Source: Pleionea sp041591085 (GTDB lineage: Bacteria; Pseudomonadota; Gammaproteobacteria; Enterobacterales; Kangiellaceae). Taken from it: a stretch of 7,011 bases of DNA. Made by a program: the position numbers and the translations under genes. Shown piece by piece: positions 1 through 7,011 of this stretch; the first letter of the stretch is position 1; the number at the start of each line of letters is the position of its first letter. The notes beneath the pieces are model-generated. The model searched no databases. It had not been told where the DNA came from and was given only the letters and a program-made list of their open reading frames with translations. The stretch covers positions 1 to 7,011 of the forward strand of contig JBFHSP010000154.1 of assembly GCA_041591085.1 (NCBI GenBank). Direction: 5' to 3'.

Positions 1-1101
1 AAATGTTTGTTCATTCTTCATTAGTCGAAGTGTGGAATTTTCAAAGTTTAAATCGAATGGGGTTGAGTTATTAATTTTTAAAGTAAACTCAATCTCACCA
101 AATGAAAGGTCTCTCAATGCTTTCCAACTGACCGCAATATCTTCAAAACTGAGTTCATATTCAACTTTCAACACCTGACTTTTATGGTGCATGCTTTGAA
201 TGAGACGACCATGAAGTAGCATTCCAATACTCAATGTAATAATCAGGGTCAAGTAGGCTGTGATTTTTGTACTTTTGCTTAAGTTTGGCTGTGTTCTTGC
301 CGTAGCTAAAAGAGTGCTAGCGATTAAAGTGCCTGCAGGAACAGCGAGAGCAATAAAAATTAAATTAATTGCAAATAACCAAGAGGACATTTCAATAAAA
401 GAAATATTTTCCATTTGGGTGATCCATCGACCAATTAAAATAGCTGGAAGCGAGTAAACTAAGCCAAAACCCAAGCTATAGATTGGGTGCTTTAACAATA
501 CTTGATTAATTGTGCTGTATTTAATGCCGTGTCTTTGAAAGGTAGGAGCAATAAGATCAAGAGAAAAAGTGTAAAACAAAAATATATAACTCAAGAATAC
601 CGATAATATATTGCACCATTCATAGGGATAGTACCCAATCCAAAGTATGGCGAGCTGAGAGGCGAGATAAAACAAAAATAGTCTTGTCTCCTCTAATCCT
701 TGCATCCATAAATTTAATGGGTTGCAGTTACCATTAGGGTAGTTTTGTTCTTTTTCAAATCTAGCTGAATACCACTCTTTTAATGGGAAAAGAAAAACCG
801 ACGCCACTACCAAAGATCCACTTAGCACCATGTTAACAAGCACGGATTTAGCTTGCGAGTCGTAAAAAAAAGCAATGAGCTGTGTTGATACTGTATGCCA
901 GCTTTCTGGAAACAAATAGTCTAGAAGCAGTTTTTTCAATTCATCTTGGTGGGATATACCAAGGTAAATTAATCCTGAAAAGATAAATCCACCGGCTAGT
1001 AGGTAAATGCTAAGTGCAATGAAAGAGCTTTTACGGTGAGTTGCTATGGTACCAAGCGCATGCACTAGTAATACTAAGCTCTGCTTTTTTAATGAGTGCA
1101 T
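1..1101 (-). CDS. Polytopic membrane protein, CysZ/EI24-like, 5' part (3' end cut by window edge)
   Basis: Reading the minus strand from ATG at 1101, 367 codons run without a stop to base 1, so the C-terminus lies outside the window. An in-frame TAA at 1108-1110 makes this ATG the first possible start; no clear Shine-Dalgarno precedes it. The product shows about six or seven hydrophobic segments, roughly residues 27-48, 90-106, 140-157, 163-182, 205-224, 240-260 and 281-297. The stretch at about 180-262 resembles the CysZ/EI24 family pattern: a cytosolic loop (FQRHGIKYS), then a helix with LGFG (210-213) leading into a helix with a proline, then a small-residue helix with AVPAGTLIAST. CysZ proteins are sulfate permeases of about 250 residues. 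This one is longer and diverged, so sulfate transport should not be assumed. From about residue 308 the protein becomes soluble and beta-rich (FTLKINNSTPFDLNFENS), unlike CysZ. The gene is certain as a coding region; the family call is tentative. It is divergent from the kinase gene. Confidence 0.85.
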   Translation of the reverse strand, partial: MHSLKKQSLVLLVHALGTIATHRKSSFIALSIYLLAGGFIFSGLIYLGISHQDELKKLLLDYLFPESWHTVSTQLIAFFYDSQAKSVLVNMVLSGSLVVASVFLFPLKEWYSARFEKEQNYPNGNCNPLNLWMQGLEETRLFLFYLASQLAILWIGYYPYEWCNILSVFLSYIFLFYTFSLDLIAPTFQRHGIKYSTINQVLLKHPIYSLGFGLVYSLPAILIGRWITQMENISFIEMSSWLFAINLIFIALAVPAGTLIASTLLATARTQPNLSKSTKITAYLTLIITLSIGMLLHGRLIQSMHHKSQVLKVEYELSFEDIAVSWKALRDLSFGEIEFTLKINNSTPFDLNFENSTLRLMKNEQTF

Positions 1102-1128
1102 AAAGAATTATTCAGCATAAATGGGGTT

Positions 1129-1156
1129 ATTTTAACTTAATTATGAAAGCGCTCAA
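1129..1156 (-). promoter_or_regulatory. Candidate sigma70-type promoter for the minus-strand membrane protein gene
   Basis: On the minus strand, TTGAGC (1156-1151, four of six to TTGACA) and TAAAAT (1134-1129, five of six to TATAAT) are separated by 16 bp. Transcription would begin near 1122 and give a leader of about 20 nt before the ATG at 1101. Position and spacing are good, but the region is AT-rich and such matches arise by chance. Confidence 0.4.
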
Positions 1157-1202
1157 TATTTTATGTGGTTTAACTGTAAGCTTTTGTTTGTCTGGCGGTT
1201 TT

Positions 1203-1220
1203 GTTGATTTCAACTATATT
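1203..1220 (+). promoter_or_regulatory. Inverted repeat next to a possible -10 box upstream of the kinase gene
   Basis: GTTGA-TT-TCAAC (1203-1214) is a perfect 5-bp inverted repeat with a 2-nt centre. It is followed at once by TATATT (1215-1220), a plausible -10 hexamer 37 bp before the kinase start. No convincing -35 lies 16-18 bp upstream: the best TTG element, TTGTCT at 1188-1193, is 21 bp away. That would fit an activator-dependent promoter whose regulator binds the repeat. A second pairing, TTGATT (1204-1209) with GAGAAT (1226-1231), is equally weak. The role is inferred from position only. Confidence 0.25.
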
Positions 1221-1256
1221 TAAACGAGAATCTTTCTTGAATTTATAGATCATTGG

Positions 1257-4200
1257 ATGCAATTACAAAAAGAATCGCTAAGCTGGATCACCATGTTCAG
1301 CCGATTTAAGTTTGTTTTAGTCATTTTACTCCTAACGCTTGTTTTAGTTGGTGTGTGGCTCGATCGTTCTTGGCAAACAAGTCAAATAGAGAAGCTAAAG
1401 ACTAATGTTACCCGCCAAATCAATCCATTTCGATTTGCGATTGAGCAAGCATTAATTGCTAATTTAGATGTTGTTCGTGGAGTTCAAAGTGCAGTGACGG
1501 TTCAGCCTCAGCTGAGTCTAAGTCAATTTGAAGTATTCGCGCCAAAATTACTATCGACCAGTCCTTTAGTTGAGCATCTAATTCTAAAACCAGCGATTGG
1601 AAATACGCTGGTTTTTCCTCCTTTTCATCAAGGAGATGAAAAAATGCTGACAGTAGAACTGACTACTGAAGAGCAAGTAGGTAGTTACAGTTCTCTATGG
1701 CGTTCGGCATTTTACGACTCTGCTATAGGTAGGCTTGATGTCATAGCTATGTACCCTATTTATTTGGAAGCTAACCGCACAGCACAGTGGGGAGAGGTCA
1801 TTCTGCTTTTTAATTTGGATAATATGCTAGAAAAAGCCGGGCTTCATAATTACATCGATGAATTTTTGATTAGCTTAATGGTAGAAAAGCCCAGTGGCCC
1901 TGAATTCATTCTTGGAACTCCCATCAATCAAAGCGATGAACTGGTTATCATTGCTTTTGCTACTCCACTCGGGAAATGGCAAATATGGGCCATTCCTATC
2001 AACGGCTGGCGCTTACCATGGCAACAAGTTACATTGGCTAGATTTGTTTTTGTACTTTTAAGCGTTGTGGTTTTGCTTTTGGCTTGGAGAATCCATCACA
2101 TATTAGAACGCCAATACTCGGCAGAGTTAGAGTCCAAGCGGAATGAGCTGCAATTAGATTTAATTATAGATACGGCTCGAATTGGAATGTGGGACTGGAG
2201 TATTGATACAGGAAATCTATTTGTTAATGAACAATGGCTAAAAATAATTGGGTACTCAAAACATGAAGTCACTGTTGCTACTATGGATGATTGGATTGGC
2301 TTAACTCATCCTGATGATATCAAACGAATTAAAAGAACCTTACAAAGCTATTGGAATTCAAATGATGAGATAGTGCGTTTTGAAACGCGTCTTAAACATA
2401 GAAATAATGACTGGGTTTGGGTATACGGTATTGCAAAAGATATTGAATACAACGCCCATGGTGCCGCCATTCGAATGATTGGTACTCTGGTTGATATAAC
2501 TGAAAAGAAGAACAAAGATTTACAACTAAATGAATCGCGTCTGCAACTAGAAAGCTTCTTTAATAATATCAATAGTTTGATGTGCATAATAAGGCTCGAT
2601 GGAACGATTTCACGAGTTAATCAATCTTTTGTGGAACTAATTGGTTTTGAAGAACAAAGCTTAGTTGGACACTCTTTTTATGAATTTGTCGATGAGGACA
2701 GTTTAAGCAATACTAAACATAAACTGCAGATGCTCTCTAGTGAAAATATGAAAGTCTCATTTGAGAATTGTTGTTTGGGCGCAAGCGGTAATTATATCAA
2801 CTTGCTTTGGACAGCCTCTTCCGATGTAAAACGAAATAAAATCTATTTGTCGGCCATGGATATTACCCAACGAAAGCAAAATGAAAAGGAAATTGAAACA
2901 CTTTCTAAAGTAGCGAGTCAAACAAATAATGCCGTGATAGTGACCGATATTGAAGGCAGAATAGAGTGGGTTAATGAAGCCTTTGGCAAAGTTACTGGCT
3001 ATGAGTTTTCAGAAGTCAAAGGATTAAAACCGGGTGAATTTTTACAAGGAACTGATACCGACCTTGAAACGGTTGATGTGATGAGAAAGGCTTTAAAAAA
3101 TAGGGAACCGTTTAAAGTAGAAGTGATTAATTACCATAAGAATAAGCAGCCTTACTGGGTCGAAATTCGTTGTACGCCCATGTTTGATGAAAAAGGAAAT
3201 GTTCAAGGCTTTATGGCGATTGAGTTGGATATTTCAAAAGTTAAGCAATCGCAATTGCAATTAGAGCGTCAGCAACAGATGCTGTCAGCAATGAGCCTGC
3301 AGGGAAAAATAGGTGCATGGGAAGTGGACTTAATCAGTGGAAAGGTTTTTTGGTCTGAAATGACTAAGCAAATCCATGAGGTTGAATCAACGTATGAACC
3401 AAAATTGGAAACGGCGATTGAGTTTTATAAGCAAGGAGCAGATAGGGAGCGCATTGCGAACATTGTCGAAGACGCTATAGCCAATGGAACCGCTTGGAAT
3501 GAAGAACTCGTCATAGTCACCGCGAAAGGTAAGGAGTTATGGGTATCTGCGACGGGGCAAGCAGAGCTTAAAAACGGAAAATGTATTCGCTTATTTGGAT
3601 CTTTTCAAGATATTAATGAGCGAAAGCAAATCGAAATAAGCAATAAAAGTAGTGCTAAGTATAATGAATCACTTGCCGCTTTAACTTTAAATAGTGCGGT
3701 ATTGTCTGGAAACTTAGACGAGGCAAGAAACATTATCGCAGAAATGCTTTGTTATTCATTAGATGTAGCAAGAGCAAGTATTTGGCTATTCGAAAATGGT
3801 ACTAGCAAACTCAGGTGTATCAGTTTATTGGATCAAAATTTAAGAGAGTTTTCTCAAGATCAAATCCTATTACAAACAGATTTCCCTAATTATTTTTCCG
3901 CTATGTTATCTCAAAGTTATGTTTCTGCTGATGATGCTATTTCACATCCTCTGACAAAAGAGTTTGCCGAAGTCTACTTAAAGCCATTGGGCATTACTTC
4001 CATGCTTGATGCGGTTATTCCTGGAGGGGATGGAGTTATTGGCGTTGTTTGTGCAGAGCATGTTGGCGAAAAACGGCATTGGACTCAATCAGAGGAAGCG
4101 TTTGTAATTGCGCTTGCTACCATTGTAGGAAGTATCTACGCCTCTGAGCAAAGGCATATTGCTGAAAAGCAGTTACAGTCAAAAAATCATGAGCTAACTC

Positions 4201-6335
4201 AGCAAATGAAATTGTTAAGCATTATTGTTTCAACGCAACTTGATGTTATTGGCTCTGCCGATCTTGCACCTGCTTTTAATAAATTGCTTACAGAATTGAT
4301 AAGTTTAACCCAAAGCGACTTTGGATTTATCGGTGAAATACATTATAGCGAAAGCGATGAGCCTTATGTTCAAACGCATGCCATATCAAATACTTCGAAT
4401 GATGAGCTCATTCAAATTGAACAATGGGCAGACAATACCATTTTAAATGCGCTGGTTGAGCAAACTCTGGAAAATCTAAAACCCATTATTATTAACTCGC
4501 CTTCAACTGATCCTCGCCTGAAGAACTCAATTAAAATTAATTCCAATTTACGTTCAATAATGGGGCTTCCTATTGTTCGAAACAACACTGCTGTTGCGTT
4601 TATTTGTTTGGCTAATAGGCTTGAAGGATACGATGATCAATTAGTTAGCTGGCTTGAGCCTATTACTGTAACTGTTGGTCAAGTTATAGAAAGTATGCGC
4701 ACCTCTAATTTAAGAGATGAGGCTTTGGCGGAGCTTGTTCATGCAAAAGAAGCGGCTGAGTATGGGACTCGTTCAAAGAGTAATTTTTTGGCGAGCATGA
4801 GCCATGAAATTCGAACACCAATGAATGGTGTTTTAGGTATGTTGAGTTTATTGCGTCAAAGTGAATTAGAGCACATGCAAGCTCATCAGGTTAATCTAGC
4901 CTATTCTTCTGCAGAAGCGTTGCTTACCATAATTAATGATGTTTTAGATTTCTCAAAAATTGAGGCGGGTAAACTTGAGCTGGAACATATTTCATTTAAC
5001 TTGTCGAAGTTGTTAGCATCAATCGTTGAGTCTAATGCGATAAAGGCGGAAGAAAAAGGGCTAGAAGTTATTTTAGATGTAAGTGAAGTTGAAAATCCTT
5101 TTGTTATTGGCGATCCGGGAAGGTTGCGTCAAATAACCACTAATTTGATTAGTAATGCGATAAAATTTACTGAAGTCGGAAATGTTATTATTCGAGCATC
5201 TTTGATAGATAAGAAAAATAATCATAAAGAACTTATATGTTCGGTAAAAGATTCTGGGATTGGCATTGATAAGCTGACTCAAAGTAAACTATTTAATGCC
5301 TTTACTCAAGCGGATTCATCTACCACTCGTCGTTTCGGCGGTACGGGCTTAGGTTTAGCCATTGTTAAACAATTAACTGAATTGATGGGCGGAAGTGTTA
5401 TCGTAGATAGTAAAGAGAATCATGGTAGTGAATTTGTTTTTAAAGTGTTGCTAGAAAAAGATTTAAACAATAACTTCTGGTTGGAACAGTTAGATAAGCT
5501 GAGCGATGCTTCGGTTTTGGTGGTTGATGATAATGTCGATACTGCAAAAACTATATCGAAACAGTTTGCGGTTTGGGGGCTCGCTAATATGATCGCTCAT
5601 GATAAAACAACTGCTTTACAACTCCTTTCAAATAAGAGTGATAAAGAAAGTTTTGATATTGTTTTTATTGATCATCATTTGAACGGCGAATCGGGAATAG
5701 AGCTAGTCCAAGCGATTAGAAAGGAACCAGAGTTTGACCCAGTCAAACTCATTTTAATGACAGCTATTAAAGACACAGTTAATGCTGAGTTATTTCTCGA
5801 GAAAGGTATCGATTTATTTTTTCCTAAACCGGCAACCTCAACAGAACTATATGAAGCTCTAGTTAATACTTGGTTAAAAGAGAGTCGTTTATCTCATGCC
5901 CCTTTTGAGGAAAGAAGCTTTTTACCTGAAAGCTCTGACTTATCTGGTGTCAAAGTTTTATTAGTTGAAGATAACAAGGTTAATCAAGCTGTTGCCAAAG
6001 CAATGTTAAAAAAATATTCAGTTGAAAGTGATGTGGCAAATAATGGACGAGAAGCCATTTCTATGCTTCAAAATATGAACCATAGTACGCCTTATGCTGC
6101 GGTATTTATGGATTGCCAAATGCCAGAAATTGATGGTTATGAGGCGACCAGTATGATTCGAAAAGGTTATGCCGGCGAAGAGTTTGTCAGTATCCCTATC
6201 ATCGCTTTGACGGCTAATGCCATTAAAGGAGATGAAGAAAAATGCTTGGCTTCCGGTATGAATGATTATCTAAGCAAACCTTTGACATTAGAAAAGCTTA
6301 AATTAAAGCTACAGCAATGGAAGCTTGTTCAATAG
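1257..6335 (+). CDS. Membrane-bound CHASE/PAS/GAF hybrid sensor histidine kinase with two receiver domains
   Basis: This 1692-residue inner-membrane sensor kinase autophosphorylates a histidine and passes the phosphate to attached receivers. Order: TM1 (about 17-35); CHASE-like periplasmic sensor (about 40-252, ending GKWQIWAIPINGW); TM2 (about 262-279); PAS1 (300-416), PAS2 (428-540), PAS3 (547-662) and PAS4 (673-790), each closed by a DIT/DIS/DIN-type motif; GAF1 (about 800-965, with YLKPLGITSMLDA); GAF2 (about 985-1148); HisKA with H1183 in MSHEIRTPMNG; HATPase with N1300 (NAIKFT), D1332 (DSGIGI) and GGTGLGLAI (1361-1369); REC1 (about 1418-1540: D1424, D1425, D1472, T1502, K1524); REC2 (about 1564-1690: E1571, D1572, D1619, T1652, K1674). 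All catalytic residues are present. The protein ends after REC2 without an HPt, so a separate HPt protein is probably needed. No response regulator lies beside it. The ATG at 1257 has no clear Shine-Dalgarno. An ATG at 1293 (residue 13), preceded by TGGA, would still keep TM1. The ligand cannot be predicted. Confidence 0.97.
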   Translation: MQLQKESLSWITMFSRFKFVLVILLLTLVLVGVWLDRSWQTSQIEKLKTNVTRQINPFRFAIEQALIANLDVVRGVQSAVTVQPQLSLSQFEVFAPKLLSTSPLVEHLILKPAIGNTLVFPPFHQGDEKMLTVELTTEEQVGSYSSLWRSAFYDSAIGRLDVIAMYPIYLEANRTAQWGEVILLFNLDNMLEKAGLHNYIDEFLISLMVEKPSGPEFILGTPINQSDELVIIAFATPLGKWQIWAIPINGWRLPWQQVTLARFVFVLLSVVVLLLAWRIHHILERQYSAELESKRNELQLDLIIDTARIGMWDWSIDTGNLFVNEQWLKIIGYSKHEVTVATMDDWIGLTHPDDIKRIKRTLQSYWNSNDEIVRFETRLKHRNNDWVWVYGIAKDIEYNAHGAAIRMIGTLVDITEKKNKDLQLNESRLQLESFFNNINSLMCIIRLDGTISRVNQSFVELIGFEEQSLVGHSFYEFVDEDSLSNTKHKLQMLSSENMKVSFENCCLGASGNYINLLWTASSDVKRNKIYLSAMDITQRKQNEKEIETLSKVASQTNNAVIVTDIEGRIEWVNEAFGKVTGYEFSEVKGLKPGEFLQGTDTDLETVDVMRKALKNREPFKVEVINYHKNKQPYWVEIRCTPMFDEKGNVQGFMAIELDISKVKQSQLQLERQQQMLSAMSLQGKIGAWEVDLISGKVFWSEMTKQIHEVESTYEPKLETAIEFYKQGADRERIANIVEDAIANGTAWNEELVIVTAKGKELWVSATGQAELKNGKCIRLFGSFQDINERKQIEISNKSSAKYNESLAALTLNSAVLSGNLDEARNIIAEMLCYSLDVARASIWLFENGTSKLRCISLLDQNLREFSQDQILLQTDFPNYFSAMLSQSYVSADDAISHPLTKEFAEVYLKPLGITSMLDAVIPGGDGVIGVVCAEHVGEKRHWTQSEEAFVIALATIVGSIYASEQRHIAEKQLQSKNHELTQQMKLLSIIVSTQLDVIGSADLAPAFNKLLTELISLTQSDFGFIGEIHYSESDEPYVQTHAISNTSNDELIQIEQWADNTILNALVEQTLENLKPIIINSPSTDPRLKNSIKINSNLRSIMGLPIVRNNTAVAFICLANRLEGYDDQLVSWLEPITVTVGQVIESMRTSNLRDEALAELVHAKEAAEYGTRSKSNFLASMSHEIRTPMNGVLGMLSLLRQSELEHMQAHQVNLAYSSAEALLTIINDVLDFSKIEAGKLELEHISFNLSKLLASIVESNAIKAEEKGLEVILDVSEVENPFVIGDPGRLRQITTNLISNAIKFTEVGNVIIRASLIDKKNNHKELICSVKDSGIGIDKLTQSKLFNAFTQADSSTTRRFGGTGLGLAIVKQLTELMGGSVIVDSKENHGSEFVFKVLLEKDLNNNFWLEQLDKLSDASVLVVDDNVDTAKTISKQFAVWGLANMIAHDKTTALQLLSNKSDKESFDIVFIDHHLNGESGIELVQAIRKEPEFDPVKLILMTAIKDTVNAELFLEKGIDLFFPKPATSTELYEALVNTWLKESRLSHAPFEERSFLPESSDLSGVKVLLVEDNKVNQAVAKAMLKKYSVESDVANNGREAISMLQNMNHSTPYAAVFMDCQMPEIDGYEATSMIRKGYAGEEFVSIPIIALTANAIKGDEEKCLASGMNDYLSKPLTLEKLKLKLQQWKLVQ

Positions 6336-6375
6336 AAAGAGCTTGAAGGGTAGTGTTGAAGCACACAATTTACAG

Positions 6376-6399
6376 TCTCAACATCAATGATGTCTGAGA
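6376..6399. other. Imperfect hairpin downstream of the kinase gene
   Basis: TCTCAACATC (6376-6385) pairs with GATGT (6389-6393) and TGAGA (6395-6399), leaving a 3-nt loop and one bulged C at 6394: ten base pairs in all. No T-run follows on either strand, so it is not a standard intrinsic terminator. It begins 41 nt after the kinase stop. It could be a 3'-end stabilising structure or chance. Confidence 0.35.
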
Positions 6400-6404
6400 A
6401 TTAC

Positions 6405-6433
6405 AAAAAAAGGCTATACAGCCATAACCTTTT
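6405..6433 (+). terminator. Weak possible terminator between the kinase and the small membrane protein gene
   Basis: A run of seven A (6405-6411) is followed by GGCT-ATAC-AGCC (6412-6423), a 4-bp stem, and then ATAACCTTTTCTT. Alternatively AAAAGG (6408-6413) can pair with CCTTTT (6428-6433) around a 14-nt loop. Both stems are short and the T-rich stretch is offset from the GC stem, so termination here would be partial at best. Whether the kinase and the next gene share a transcript cannot be decided from this. Confidence 0.22.
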
Positions 6434-6466
6434 CTTAAATGAAATTATTAGGTAAAAAAGCTTTAT

Positions 6467-6850
6467 ATGTATTACAAATTTAAGTTTTTAACTAAAAGCG
6501 ATCATAAGCCTTTAAAGTCTCCTCCGTATAAAACTCAACTGTTACGATTATGGATAGTCAATATCGCTTGGATCTTGTTGATCGCTGGCATCATAGAAAC
6601 TATGTATCTACCTTTTAGGTTTACCAAAAGCGCAGTTATTCTAATCATTGCCTTTACTTGTGTTTTATATGTTGTTGATGTTTTTGCAGAGAGCTATAAA
6701 TTTTTCAGACACGCATTTGCGCCAATAGCTACCATAATATCTTTGGCTTATTTAGCACTTGCAGTGAAGTTTCAATCATTAATGTTTGTTCTTTTTTTCA
6801 TTTATGGATTGGTATCAGTATATATAGCATTTAAAGAATACGATCTGTAG
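6467..6850 (+). CDS. Small four-helix membrane protein, function unknown
   Basis: The product is 127 residues with a basic, hydrophilic N-terminus (about 1-25, KFKFLTKSDHKPLKSPPYK) and four predicted membrane helices at roughly 28-48, 55-73, 84-100 and 102-121, ending KEYDL. A positive N-terminus before four helices suggests both ends face the cytoplasm. I do not recognise the family and see no catalytic motif, metal ligands or cysteine pairs. The start is the first ATG after an in-frame TAG at 6449-6451. The only Shine-Dalgarno-like element, AGG at 6450-6452, is 14 nt upstream, which is long, so translation may be weak. It lies 131 bp after the kinase, on the same strand, and is closed by a strong terminator 47 nt after its stop. 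Length, consistent hydrophobic periodicity and the terminator support a real gene. Co-transcription with the kinase is possible but not shown. Confidence 0.8.
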   Translation: MYYKFKFLTKSDHKPLKSPPYKTQLLRLWIVNIAWILLIAGIIETMYLPFRFTKSAVILIIAFTCVLYVVDVFAESYKFFRHAFAPIATIISLAYLALAVKFQSLMFVLFFIYGLVSVYIAFKEYDL

Positions 6851-6897
6851 TTAATGCGGCTAATCTTTTAAGTAGTGTATTTAAATGTCAATAAAAT

Positions 6898-6921
6898 AAA
6901 GGCCATCATGAAGTGGCCTTT
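6898..6921. terminator. Bidirectional rho-independent terminator
   Basis: AAAGGCCA (6898-6905) and TGGCCTTT (6914-6921) form a perfect 8-bp stem with an 8-nt loop, TCATGAAG. The plus-strand transcript continues TTTGTTATT and the minus-strand transcript TTTATTTTATT, so both carry a U-rich tail; the minus-strand tail is the better one. It sits between the stop of the small membrane protein (6850) and the apparent minus-strand stop at 6955, as expected for a shared terminator of convergent genes. Confidence 0.85.
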
Positions 6922-6954
6922 GTTATTACGGTATTAGGCTATCTAAATATCATG

Positions 6955-7011
6955 TTATCGAACATATACGATCGCTTCTTTTACCAGTTTCTCTTTGTCT
7001 TTATTATCGCC
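6955..7011 (-). CDS. 3' end of an unidentified minus-strand gene (cut by window edge)
   Basis: On the minus strand, 18 codons enter from the right edge and end at TAA (6957-6955), giving the C-terminal tail GDNKDKEKLVKEAIVYVR. The tail is charged and probably helical, and too short to assign a family. The main support is context: a terminator with a good minus-strand U-tail begins 33 nt after this stop. The plus strand is also open from an ATG at 6952, so the strand is not certain. The minus reading is preferred because it explains the terminator. Confidence 0.5.
   Translation of the reverse strand, partial: GDNKDKEKLVKEAIVYVR

Noticed and set aside
260..457. Plus-strand open frame of 65 codons
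   Set aside because: It lies wholly antisense to the long open frame of the minus-strand membrane protein, has no Shine-Dalgarno, and shows no recognisable domain.
1148..1153. AGCGCT palindrome in the divergent intergenic region
   Set aside because: A single 6-bp palindrome with no flanking symmetry; expected by chance.
2348..2587. Minus-strand open frame of 79 codons inside the kinase gene
   Set aside because: It is antisense to the well-defined PAS1-PAS2 region; a shadow frame with no independent support.
5073..5282. Minus-strand open frame of 69 codons inside the kinase gene
   Set aside because: It is antisense to the conserved HATPase region with its N and G1 boxes; a shadow frame.
1257..6335. 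Possible internal duplication of the PAS modules as recent DNA repeats
   Set aside because: The four PAS domains share the fold pattern but no long nucleotide identity was visible; they are old or independently acquired modules.
6387..6455. Plus-strand 22-codon open frame just before the small membrane protein gene, a possible leader peptide
   Set aside because: It has no Shine-Dalgarno, starts inside the hairpin at 6376-6399, and shows no regulatory codon run. An open frame this short is expected by chance.
6952..7011. Plus-strand open frame starting ATG at 6952 with a hydrophobic N-terminus (MLSNIYDRFFYQF)
   Set aside because: It overlaps the minus-strand tail at 6955-7011, which better explains the terminator with a minus-strand U-tail at 6898-6921. 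Its nearest AGG is 13 nt away. It cannot be fully excluded without sequence to the right.

Overview
The window reads as an AT-rich gammaproteobacterial chromosome segment. The basis is the style of the large hybrid histidine kinase, the codon usage and the AT content; I cannot name a genus. It holds one complete giant gene, one complete small gene and two genes cut by the window edges. No RNA genes, mobile elements, CRISPR arrays or integration sites were seen.

Layout. Bases 1-1101 (minus strand) carry the 5' part of a polytopic membrane protein whose reading frame runs unbroken off the left edge. It resembles the CysZ/EI24-like membrane family and continues into a soluble, beta-rich tail. 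A 155-bp divergent intergenic region (1102-1256) holds a reasonable promoter for that gene. It also holds a 12-nt perfect inverted repeat abutting a possible -10 box for the gene on the other side. Bases 1257-6335 (plus) encode a 1692-residue membrane-bound hybrid sensor kinase: TM, CHASE-like periplasmic sensor, TM, four PAS, two GAF, HisKA, HATPase, REC, REC. A 131-bp gap with weak hairpins follows. Bases 6467-6850 (plus) encode a 127-residue four-helix membrane protein of unknown function. A strong bidirectional terminator (6898-6921) then separates it from the apparent 3' end of a minus-strand gene (6955-7011).

Function. The kinase has every residue needed for autophosphorylation and for phosphotransfer into two receiver domains. 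It has no HPt domain, no DNA-binding or cyclic-di-GMP output domain, and no cognate response regulator next to it here. It is therefore best read as an orphan hybrid kinase that signals through a separately encoded HPt protein. The flanking membrane proteins show no sequence link to it; any partnership would be a guess from position. I do not see an evident new multi-gene system. The points most worth a second look are the kinase's sensor stack, the membrane protein with the unusual tail at the left edge, and the small unassigned membrane protein.
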